Source: Margaritispora aquatica
Lineage: Eukaryota; Ascomycota; Leotiomycetes; Helotiales; Discinellaceae
Length of the DNA: 64,000 nt
Direction: 5' to 3'
Assembly (NCBI GenBank): GCA_007644065.1
Contig: VJWN01000007.1
Location: 2,820,167 to 2,884,166, forward strand
Positions within the stretch are counted from its first letter, which is position 1, and each line of letters begins with the position of its first letter. Below, one piece after another: positions 55,790 to 64,000 of this stretch. The position numbers and the translations under genes are program-made. Below the pieces are notes generated by a model. The model worked only from the letters and a program-made list of their open reading frames with translations. It had not been told where the DNA came from and did not search any database.

Positions 55790-57077
55790 GTGCATATAGA
55801 GTAGGATGAGGTAGGATGTGTGGCAGGCAGAAGAGGCAGTCGGTCGTTTATTTGCGCATTGTGTCGCGGAATTTCTGTTAGGCAATAGGGCTCGTGTACC
55901 TTAGTCGGAGGGGTTTGAAAATATCAAAAAGCGAAACTTCACCTACATGATTTTTCCCCATACTACAGCTGTGCAACGCGCATTTGAAGCCGTGGAGACT
56001 ATTGCATGTGAGATAATAAACAGACACAGGAAACCCAAGTGCTTCAACTGTGAAGCAGATATGATTACCAGATACATGACCTAGTTACTTCACCATTCCA
56101 ATATCCCACCTACTGAAGGTCTTGCTTTTGGGAATGCTGAATTTGTAATTCTACCTCGAGCATGCTTAAATACCAATACTCTTTCTTCAACTGGTGCTTA
56201 ATGTCACCCCTTCAAGTCGAATTTAGTACATAACGATACCTGCACAATAGAAATGCTTATCTCCGTCCCTGAAATCTCGGTGATAACTAACATGACAGTA
56301 GCAGCTGAAACAGTAAGGATTCGCATTACCTGTGAATTAAGTACTGTTGATTGAGCTTACATAGGTAATATATGTAATATTACGCGTATAAACTTATTTA
56401 ATCGCAGATATTTTAACACCACGCGCTAGTTTCGCCCATCCTGCCTTCTGAGTTTGACTTTCGCCTACGCAGGTAAGTGCCTCGAACTCTATGTTATCTG
56501 CACGCTGCCGAACACAGAGTATCATATGCTTCTGCTTACGAAATCACGATCCTTCTAGGGAAAAGGCATTTGAGGATGACTCCCTGGTTTGGCTGCGTCT
56601 AGGAAGTTTCTTTTGTGAATGCCTCCAGCTTAAACTTTTGTACGTGTATCTTCATGCACTCTATCGGCACAAACTCCACGCCAGTAACGTTCTTCTGGTC
56701 GGCGTTTAAAGGCTTGACCACAGGTCATGTTTAAAGCCGGAAAATCCGTGGCTCGTAATACTCAATTCAACGTATGATGGCTCAAGAAGCTAGAGGTTGA
56801 TTCAGAACGCATTCTGCCAGTCAGATTCTCGGCTATTTGGTTGGCCAAGAACACCGGGTTACTTTTAACGTAAAAATACACTTCAACCTTGCAGTAGGGC
56901 TTAGGTGCCTAGTCTATTCTCCTTTCTACACTTCGCCTAAATCCGATAGATACCAAGTATAAAAAAGAAGCTTACGTCTGTCAAGAGCTCCAGATTTCAA
57001 AATTCCATGTGCCAGTTCAGACACTGTTCTAATCCGTCCCTCGTCTCTCTCAACTAGTAAATTAACCACAACCAAAA
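55790..57077. other. 1.3-kb intergenic region
   Basis: AT-rich in its middle part (around 56.3-56.4 kb). A 72-codon frame at 56491-56709 has no domain. The last part is the promoter of the SDR gene. Confidence 0.4.
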
Positions 57078-58043
57078 ATGCCCAACATCCTCATCATCGG
57101 TGCAACAGGCTACATCGGCCACCCACTAACGCAATCCCTCCTCCGCTCCGGCAACCACCGCGTCTACGGCCTGGCCCGCACCCCCGCCAAAGCCAGCGCC
57201 CTCGCCCAAAACGAAGTGATTCCCATCATTGGCGATATATCTTCCTCCGTCGTCCTCAAAACCGCGATCATCAAGCACCACATCGACATTGTCGTCGACG
57301 TCGCGGGCGCAAATCAGGAATCCCACACCCTGCTGAACAAGCTCCACGAAGTTGGCGAGGAGCGAATCCAAGCTGCGGGAACAGCGGGTGTGCGAGTCTC
57401 GAAGCTGGGGTTCATTTACTGCTCGGGAATGTGGGTGCATGGTTCTTCGGATGAGCCCGTCAACGACCTCATGTCTGTCGGAACCCGCGATGCACCAACC
57501 CAACCACCGGAAATCGTAAGCTGGAGACCTGCCCTTGAGCAAGCGATCCTCGCCTCCTCCTCCGTTCTTGACGTACTAATCATCCGTCCCGCTCTTGTGT
57601 ATGGGCGGTCCTGCAACATCTGGTCCGCTCTCTTTGAGCCGATCTACGCCGCTATGCGGAGCGCTTCTTTAACCGTTAGCATACCTATTGATCCTGAGTC
57701 CCGCCCAGGCCTTATCCACGTCGACGACGTGGCGGCGGGGTTTCATCGTGCGGTTGATAAGTTGCCCTTGTTGGCTGGGACAAGCGTGTATCCTGTTTTC
57801 GACCTGGTGACTAGTCAGGAGAGCATGAGGGACGTGTTGATGGGTGTGGGCAAGGCGATGGGCTTTCAGGGACGTGTGGAGCTCGTGGGTGATGGTGGTG
57901 ATGCGTGGATGCGCGCGTTAGGGACGAGTTGTAATGGTAGTAGTGGGAGGGCGAAGACTATCTTGGAGTGGGAACCTAGACGTGTTGGGATGCTGGGTGG
58001 CGTTGATCTTTGGGCACAGGCGTGGGTTGCTTCGAAGAAGTAG
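57078..58043 (+). CDS. NAD(P)-dependent epimerase/dehydratase-like protein (atypical SDR)
   Basis: A single exon of 321 residues. The N-terminal Rossmann motif is ILIIGATGYIGHPL (GxxGxxG), with LLRSGNHRVYGLARTPAKA following, which marks the extended/atypical SDR class. A hydrophobic IDIVVDVAGAN strand and a VSKLGFIYCSGMWVHG region follow. The catalytic Tyr-x3-Lys of classical SDRs is not evident; the nearest aromatic positions are IYCSGMWV, so activity as a dehydratase or reductase is uncertain. IRPALVYGRS and the PGLIHVDDVAAGFHRAVDK block are typical of the epimerase family. Likely a cytosolic oxidoreductase or NAD(P)-binding regulator; substrate unknown. It lies upstream of a SnoaL-like gene and a Zn2Cys6 regulator. 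Confidence 0.87.
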   Translation: MPNILIIGATGYIGHPLTQSLLRSGNHRVYGLARTPAKASALAQNEVIPIIGDISSSVVLKTAIIKHHIDIVVDVAGANQESHTLLNKLHEVGEERIQAAGTAGVRVSKLGFIYCSGMWVHGSSDEPVNDLMSVGTRDAPTQPPEIVSWRPALEQAILASSSVLDVLIIRPALVYGRSCNIWSALFEPIYAAMRSASLTVSIPIDPESRPGLIHVDDVAAGFHRAVDKLPLLAGTSVYPVFDLVTSQESMRDVLMGVGKAMGFQGRVELVGDGGDAWMRALGTSCNGSSGRAKTILEWEPRRVGMLGGVDLWAQAWVASKK

Positions 58044-59693
58044 GAATGTGTGCATTTGGTGAGCCACCTGGATTGATTTAGTCTATATTACCAAGTCAAT
58101 TGAGCACCAAGTTAATTGAGGAATGTGTGTGCTTGGTAGATGCCTTTGATACTTCGGGGGCGATTGTATGAGTGTTTGGACGGGAGACAAAGATATGGCT
58201 GAGGAAAGACAAGAAGTGCCGAATGAGACAATTCTTCGATAAGCAAATGACTGAAAATTACCAAGCCTCGATAACGCGCTTGTGGTACGATTAGAGCCTT
58301 GCAGATTTCAAACTTTTGAACTGAAGACCGTGACGCGAGGTCGTTCAGGTTTCGCTTAACACTGCCCCACTTCCGAAGTAAATAAACAACCGGAAGACCA
58401 GAAAGAATACAAAAAAGACTTCCTTCTCATCGTTTATTTACTTTCAGCTCTGAAAAGAAAACATTTTTACTGTAGAAATCCCCCGTGAATCAAAATATAC
58501 CACCTCGATCCCCAAATAACGCGATAAAGGCGAATTTTCGGAATTTCCGAAAGCTATTCTAAAAACTCGCAAAAGCAAAAGTAAAATCTCGATATGTCAA
58601 GAAAGCAAAAAAGGGGATGGGTCACGTACCTAGATCTACTTCTTGGGGGATCCACCGCCGGCCTCCTAGGGGTAGAGGTCGCCACGGTTTCATGTCGGCT
58701 CGTGTCCTCTGACGAGCTTACAACCCAAGGCCTGTTGCCAGGAACCATTACGCCACCTGAGATTTCCCGTGGGGTCGGTCTTTAGGTGTGGTTAGATGTT
58801 TCTGGAGGGCCTAAGTGGATTTATATAGGTAAGAATTAATCATGTGATGGGATGTCTGAATGGGAGGTTGAGGATTTGGTTCACGGACAGGATTGAGGCG
58901 CGAGACGTGTATTATTTGGTTTTATGGTATTCCGGAAGCTACAGTTGGATGTTTACAATCAGAAAGCCTCATCTTCCTTAGCATCCTCCTTTTTCGGCAC
59001 CATGTACCGTGATATCTCCAGCCATTCTCTTTACTATCAAATTCTATGGCGTTCTAGTTCTGAATACCTGACCGACAGTGTGACACCCTTTCCTACTATG
59101 ACCAGTATTTTTGATGTACCAGACGCATTTGTGAGAGACACATGTTGCTAGGTCTGCCATCTCATTTTGTGACGCCACTAAGGTCTGTATTCCACAACCA
59201 TCATCTCTTTTCTCTTCATTTCCTTAATCTCCAATACGGATGCGGTGGTTGACCGCATGGCAAACGACATTTATTCCCATAATTTTACACCAAGATCACT
59301 GCTTTGTAATGACAGTGTAATTGAACGCATCTTTGTGCCTCGACTGTGTGCGGGGCATTCTTCTTATGTTAATCTAGAAGCGATGTCTCAATGGCATGCA
59401 AGGTGGCAAGCCCGTAAGCAGACTCCCATGGCTGCGACTATGACCAGCAAACGAGGTTCGAAGGCTGGAAAGCATCATTACTATTTTCAAGCATTTATAG
59501 CGTAGATATATTATGCCAGCAAGAGGAGAGCGACACTTGCCACGACTCCAGCAGGAATGTCGATGATGGTTAGTTGGTTATAGGAATCACAATTTCAATC
59601 AACGAGAATCACAATCGAAGAATCAGTCTCACTCATCATAACTATAAATCTAACAGTATATCATTCATTCTCCAAGTATCTACATCAACGCAT
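58044..59693. other. 1.65-kb intergenic region
   Basis: Frames at 58594-58785, 58924-59151 and 59245-59505 start with ATG but show no domain, no conserved feel and no splice support. They are treated as chance. The segment is the shared 3' flank of the SDR gene and the SnoaL-like gene. Confidence 0.4.
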
Positions 59694-60188
59694 TCACTCC
59701 TCAAACTTGCCACCGATGATACTGAAATCACCCTGAGACCAATTGGCTTGAACCTTCAAGAGCTTGAACTTCCACAACCCATCCACATCCTTCACCAAAT
59801 CCCCACGATAAAAACTACCAGCAATCAAGTTCGTCTGCCCAGGCTCCATGCCCTTTCCCAAAGCAAAATGCTGCGATAGCACAGTAGCAGTCAAGCTAGC
59901 AGTATTTTCCTCCTCAGCGGCCGATCCCATGTGAACACGCACGTTACTAACCATGTGTGTCGTGTCAACGGAGAAGATGAGAGGCAGTCCTATGGCATGG
60001 ATCTCGGTGAGTCCGGTCATGGGACGGCCGTTGATCTCGAAGATGCCGTCTTGCATGAAGCTGGAGTCGAAGAGGGATGCGTCGTTTGTGTCGAATGCCA
60101 TGGCAGAGCGGTGTAACGCATCGGTGACAGCTTCGCGGCCGTTCATGGGTGGATTGAGCATCGCTGGGAGGGTGAATGGAGATGCCAT
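59694..60188 (-). CDS. SnoaL-like (NTF2 fold) domain protein
   Basis: A single exon of 164 residues from MASPFTLPAMLNPPMNGREA. The fold signature is visible: an N-terminal helix (AVTDALHRSAMAFDTNDASL), the FDSSFMQDGIFEINGRPMTG strand-loop, HMVSNVRVHM, and the closing LWKFKLLKVQANWSQGD strand. Such proteins are ketosteroid-isomerase-like: some are cyclases, isomerases or hydrolases in polyketide and other pathways, others are not enzymes. Fungal members are often found in secondary-metabolism clusters. It is divergent from the Zn2Cys6 regulator across a 700-bp shared promoter, which suggests, without proving, that the regulator controls it. Confidence 0.87.
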   Translation of the reverse strand: MASPFTLPAMLNPPMNGREAVTDALHRSAMAFDTNDASLFDSSFMQDGIFEINGRPMTGLTEIHAIGLPLIFSVDTTHMVSNVRVHMGSAAEEENTASLTATVLSQHFALGKGMEPGQTNLIAGSFYRGDLVKDVDGLWKFKLLKVQANWSQGDFSIIGGKFEE

Positions 60189-60891
60189 GATGGTGGCTTG
60201 GAGTTGTATAATGTTATGTGTGTCTTCGGTAAGTCCTGATGGTACATGTCAATTATCCATGTCTTGAAGGTGTTTCAATACGAATTAAACGACTCACTAC
60301 TGTGATCTTCTCTGCTATAGATGGAACTTGGAAAAGGTTTGTTGCTTCAAATATGCAGGTGATGGGAACGGCTCGCTTAGGTCTGAAGAGAAGAATGAGG
60401 AGAAAGTCTACAGATTCGAGGAGGGTTTCTCTCTGCTTAAGTACCTCACGACCGTTGGCTTTACATCAATTGTCACACGCTATTTAATCAGCAATATCCA
60501 CAGTCTCATCATGCGTCCTCGTGTTCATATACATCGATGTGTATTCTTAACCACATTGAGAGTTCAGCCAATCAGAGATCGCTGTAGCCGGTTGGTGGTT
60601 AGTGCAGATCCTGAATGTTCAAAAGAAGGTTAGCGTGTAAGAGCTTCAAGCCAATTCGGGCCCACTCAGGACGACATCCATTCTCCGACACTTCTTTTGG
60701 AGCCGAAAGTACCAAACTCGTCTTTTATTGAAGCCAGCAGATAAAACTTGCATTGATCTTACAATTTGATAGCCACTCATTTGACCAGATTCGAGCTGAT
60801 CAGACTTGCTATTGTGAAGCAGTTTTGGCACATCACAAGCGTAGTTTTGCTCTTGAACAGAACCGAACCTGTCTCCTTTAAGTCGACTAGA
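60189..60891. promoter_or_regulatory. shared divergent promoter of SnoaL-like and Zn2Cys6 genes
   Basis: 700 bp between two outward-transcribed genes. The short frames here have no domain. A shared promoter is inferred from orientation; no individual binding site (for example inverted CGG triplets) could be assigned. Confidence 0.4.
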
Positions 60892-62257
60892 ATGCCCTCC
60901 GAGACTATATGTTTAGCATCGGATAGCGAAGCAAGCATGACTTTGTCTTCGATATCCTCGACTAACTCAAAAGACATTTCAAAGCATAAGACAATGCGGA
61001 GATCACGATATGGCTGCCGAAACTGCAAACTGAGGAAGCTCAAGGTAGGTAGGTAATGTGATATCAGGTGCTTCTAATTGCATAACATGCCTTAAGCTAA
61101 CCGAGGCTCTCATTTCTAGTGTGATGAGAATAAGCCCCAATGCAATAAATGCAGTTCTTTTGGGGTGTTATGCAATCTTAAGTTGAACGTTCCCGATTTG
61201 CAACCTCTCACCAGCGGGTCACTAAGACCACCGGTCATTCGGAGGAAGATTGTACTTCAACGTCCTCTTGCAAGTCCTATTTGGAGTTCGGATGCATCAA
61301 CATCATTGCGATTAAACGCAAAGAGTCAAAATTTTGTCGACCGCTATTTAGGACAAGGTCTTATCACACCGGACGATCCTAGCATGGCACAAGTCAACCG
61401 AAAGTTACTAGTACTGGCATTTACTGTAAGTGTCGTCAAGTTCGTTTCGCTCACACAAGACTTGGATTCTAAATGATGTAAAGCATCCGTACCTGATGCA
61501 CGCTTCTCTCGCAGTAGCACTTGCATATGATCGCTACCTCAACAACCCCAAAGACAGTCGCCGTACTCCAGAAGAATGCTATCACTGCTACCAAAGCACA
61601 TCTCTCTTCAATAAACGACTGAAAGAGCCTATCAAGGCAAAAGATAAGGATCCAATCTGGGGCACTGCTGCTGCTTTGGCTCTTTTGACCTTTGCGAATC
61701 CAGATTCTTGTGCTCCAGAAGAATCATGGCCTGTCAGAACATCTCAGTCCTCGGATATGGATTGGTTACGCATCAGCAAGGGCAAAATGTCGTTGTGGGA
61801 GATGGCAAATCCGCTTCGACGTGATAGCATATTCTGTATTCTGGCACCCACCTATGCTCAGATGCACTTACCACTACCAGATAAAGGCATAGATAGACTT
61901 CCGAGGGACTTGGTTCTCGTATGCGGTCTTCAGGAATCATCTACGGCAGAGAACAACCCATACTTCCAAGCAGCTCATGCTGTATCCCGGATTCAGAAGC
62001 TCTTGGATAGCGAGGTCACAATAGGCCATACGGGGCCCTTCATGCAGAGTCTACATGGAGCTTTCAAAGCGTTGCTGCAGGAAAAAGACCCAATTGCGCT
62101 CTTATTGCTGTATCTATGGTATTCTAAAGCAGGAAAGGGTGTTTGGTGGATTACGGCGAGAGCTAGAGTGGAATGTCCCTCTATCTGCTTGTATCTTCAG
62201 CATTACCACAGAGACCACGATGCAATACATGCTATCCTACAAGGAAAGAATACTTAA
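60892..62257 (+). CDS. Zn2Cys6 fungal-type transcription factor
   Basis: Exons 60892-61044, 61120-61425 and 61484-62257 (introns 75 and 58 nt) give 410 residues. The Zn2Cys6 binuclear cluster is intact with the first intron inside it: Cys42, 45, 52, 59, 62, 69 (GCRNCKLRKLK / CDENKPQCNKC..GVLC). Basic residues just before (MRRSRYG) fit DNA contact. The remainder matches the middle part of fungal regulators of the sterol-uptake/UPC2-like type: a HPYLMHASLAVALAYDRYLN helix, ECYHCYQSTSLFNKRL, and WGTAAALALLTFAN. A later ATG at 60994 could also serve as start. Such factors bind CGG-containing sites and control nearby metabolic genes; the SnoaL-like gene is the nearest candidate. Confidence 0.9.
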
Positions 62258-62508
62258 GCGAATGCATAGACAAACACACCCGCACACCTCATTGTGTAGA
62301 TAAAAATGACGTATTGAAATCAGAAATTCTTTCTCGTCATCTCTTTTTGGTTTGTGAATTACAGTAACACATTTACAGCGCTGACCTATATGGATCCATT
62401 TTCTATGACAACTCGCAAGAAGGTGACAAATCGCTCTAGTTTCGATTCTCAAAGCAACGAGAAAAACCACATGTTACAAAATCCAACAACTATCTCCCTT
62501 TCATATCT
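62258..62508. other. spacer between convergent genes
   Basis: The shared 3' flank of the Zn2Cys6 regulator and the small secreted protein gene. No feature recognised. Confidence 0.35.
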
Positions 62509-63127
62509 TCAATCGCTCTCACTCCAATCGTTCACATTTCCACACCTCGAGTACCTCGTAATGATATTATACGTATGCGTCGCATCATAGCACTGACCAT
62601 AGCTAGGAGCCTGCTCCGGCCCACAGCGATTCCTGATCGCCTCAGCCATAACAGCCAAACCGCCCAGACGCAATCCGGAGACTTCATACTCGGCCTTTGT
62701 TTCTCACTGTCAGCATATTTCTACTACAAAGCTGGGATGTCGGGGAACGGGGACTACATACATCGTTACACAGATAAATGCCAGCACCTTCGACGCAGGC
62801 GATTCGACTGCACGACCGTGGTCCTTGCGAGATGACATCGTTTGGGTGTTTGTTGAGAACGTCAACTGCCATTCGAACGGTGCGGTATTTGGCTGGTTTG
62901 GCGTCTTTCCAGTCTGGGCCTGTGGGCAAGCAAATTGGGTCCTGTTTGATGTTAGTTAGTGGGAGGCAGAGTTTGGTGAAGAGAGAGTGGATTGCAGGAA
63001 TACATACTTGGTACCATTTCTCGCGCGCAGAGAGTGTTTGGCGAGATGCAAGTGCTTGGTTGATGGGACTTGCGAAGATCTGCAAGACCACAGTCGCAGT
63101 AATGACGATGAGAAAGTTTAGATGCAT
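62509..63127 (-). CDS. small secreted cysteine-containing protein
   Basis: Three exons on the minus strand (63127-63008, 62941-62762, 62694-62509; introns 66 and 67 nt, each with a GTATGT donor and a CTAAC or CTGAC branch point) give 161 residues. The 66-nt intron is open in frame, so an unspliced reading is possible, but its signals are consensus-like. A signal peptide (about 1-19, MHLNFLIVITATVVLQIFA) precedes a mature chain with seven Cys. It contains the element GPRSCSRIACVEGAGIYLCND, which I know as a common motif in fungal small secreted proteins. Splicing the second intron replaces a meaningless tail by AEAIRNRCGPEQAPSYGQCY and TYNIITRYSRCGNVNDWSES, restoring the usual end of that family. 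Function unknown; an effector-type or competition role is possible. Confidence 0.75.
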
Positions 63128-63561
63128 GTTTATCGTTGTAATTTGGTTCTTGGTGAAGTGAGAAAGATGTGTATATTGCAAGTGTCCTGCGTTCTGCTAT
63201 CTTTGTTGACTTGAAACTGTTGGAGAATGTTTAGAGATTGTCATGGTAGGGCAGGAAGACGGCATTATATAATACTAAAGAAGGCTGTCTTATTGTCATC
63301 ATGCAAAGTGCATTAATTGAGACAGGACTATTGATGTTGATGGTTCACAACAATGATGTGATCGCGACAGTCAAAGGACGATTCTCATTGTCTCATGATC
63401 AAAGGACCTATATGATTCAAGTTCTTTCGAGATACTTCGCCACGATCTAATTCTAGCATTCCTTTCAACTTATTGTATGAAAGCTTTATAATTGGACTTG
63501 AAATCTGAACAATTCTAGCCCAGTGTAAAATTTGGGCTTGAGTAAGCGATGTCGTCGGTTT
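63128..63561. other. promoter region and boundary of the mitochondrial fragment
   Basis: Upstream region of the small secreted protein gene. A TATATAAT-like tract occurs around 63264. The mitochondrial match begins near 63562; no repeat or transposon end is seen at that junction. Confidence 0.4.
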
Positions 63562-63978
63562 TTTGGATGAGAAGTGTATATAATAGGATTTATATCAGTA
63601 CAGTATATTAGTGCTATCATTGGCTAAATCACTTAAGCTAGCTATAACATATATTCCATCTAGATTAGTTGTACCTGAGTTTGCGTATATTAAACTAGTA
63701 CCTAATAAAATAAAACATGAACTTAAAACACCCAGTAAAAAATAAGTCAGACCTCCCGAAGTGGCTTTTTCGGAGTTTCTATATAACGTGCTTAATAAAT
63801 ACAACCCGTATCTCTGTAGCTCTATACTTAAGAATATAGAAACCATGTCACTCGTGGATACTAAGAAAGTTGCACCTGTTACAATAAATAACAAAATTAG
63901 AGTTCTCCTTCGATTTTGAGATGAATAATTTGAACTGAGTTCTGTTAGAATTAAGAAATATACAGTTCAGCATGATAT
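63562..63978 (-). pseudogene. nad2: mitochondrial nad2 fragment in nuclear context (NUMT)
   Basis: Read on the minus strand, a frame from about 63978 gives [80 protein letters not shown] and [20 protein letters not shown]. This is the conserved middle of fungal mitochondrial NADH dehydrogenase subunit 2. Two TGA codons (63967-63969 and 63595-63597) fall where Trp is expected under the mitochondrial code, and after the second the match continues WYKSYYIHFS. Similarity stops at about 63562, and a TAA at 63979-63981 marks the other end. No start or full length exists, so it cannot encode a working protein from the nucleus. Either a nuclear insertion or a chimeric assembly join at the end of the contig. 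Confidence 0.85.
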
Positions 63979-64000
63979 TTACTTTTTGAATTCGTCGGTG
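63979..64000. other. window end, flank of nad2 fragment
   Basis: Twenty-two bases after the last codon that fits nad2. Too short to tell whether the mitochondrial sequence continues beyond the window with a frame change. Confidence 0.3.

Noticed and set aside
58594..59505. Three ATG-started frames of 60-86 codons
   Set aside because: No domain, no signal peptide, no intron evidence, and overlapping frames on the other strand.
1..64000. CRISPR arrays, rRNA genes, bacterial operon or ribosome-binding features
   Set aside because: The window is eukaryotic nuclear DNA with spliceosomal introns; no regularly spaced repeats or rRNA sequence were seen.

Overview
This window is nuclear DNA from a filamentous ascomycete (Pezizomycotina). 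Genes carry short introns (46-175 nt) with GT..AG ends and CTAAC/CTGAC-like branch points. The families present are typical of mould-like fungi: WSC, GH72-X8, Kre9/Knh1-like, DUF6590, a Cdr1-type PDR transporter, a fungal phytochrome, a Zn2Cys6 regulator and Rad10/ERCC1. A leotiomycete is a reasonable guess but is not proven by the sequence. No rRNA, tRNA or CRISPR was recognised. Many genes are split by introns, so exon joins below were worked out by hand from splice signals and frame.

Layout. 1-10 kb holds cell-surface and secretory genes: a secreted two-domain WSC protein, a membrane-anchored GH72-X8 protein that lacks both catalytic glutamates, a GT32 OCH1-like mannosyltransferase and a Kre9-like Ser/Thr-rich membrane protein. 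10-11.7 kb is AT-rich and RIP-like and contains a 396-bp TA-flanked inverted-repeat element. 11.8-28.6 kb looks like an accessory island around the conserved repair gene RAD10. It has a GNAT, three DUF6590 paralogues, three related coiled-coil proteins of unknown function, a BTB protein, an F-box protein, the decayed C-terminus of a pogo-like transposase and a RING-finger pseudogene. 28.6-32.3 kb is almost free of recognisable coding sequence.

32.3-48.5 kb is conserved again: homogentisate 1,2-dioxygenase, a PQQ-type sugar dehydrogenase with a probable GPI signal, a complete phytochrome hybrid histidine kinase in eight exons, and a full PDR multidrug ABC transporter in six exons. 50.7-64 kb has a PhyH-type dioxygenase, an ACT-domain protein, a secreted cysteine-rich protein of about 15 tandem four-cysteine units, an atypical SDR, a SnoaL-like protein divergent from a Zn2Cys6 regulator, and a three-exon small secreted protein. 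The last ~430 bases are a fragment of mitochondrial nad2, read with TGA as Trp, so a NUMT or a chimeric join.

The strongest leads are the cysteine-rich repeat protein, the GH72 pseudoenzyme with a transmembrane anchor and acidic tail, the clustered orphan coiled-coil family interleaved with DUF6590 genes, the hidden three-exon secreted protein, and the nad2 fragment.
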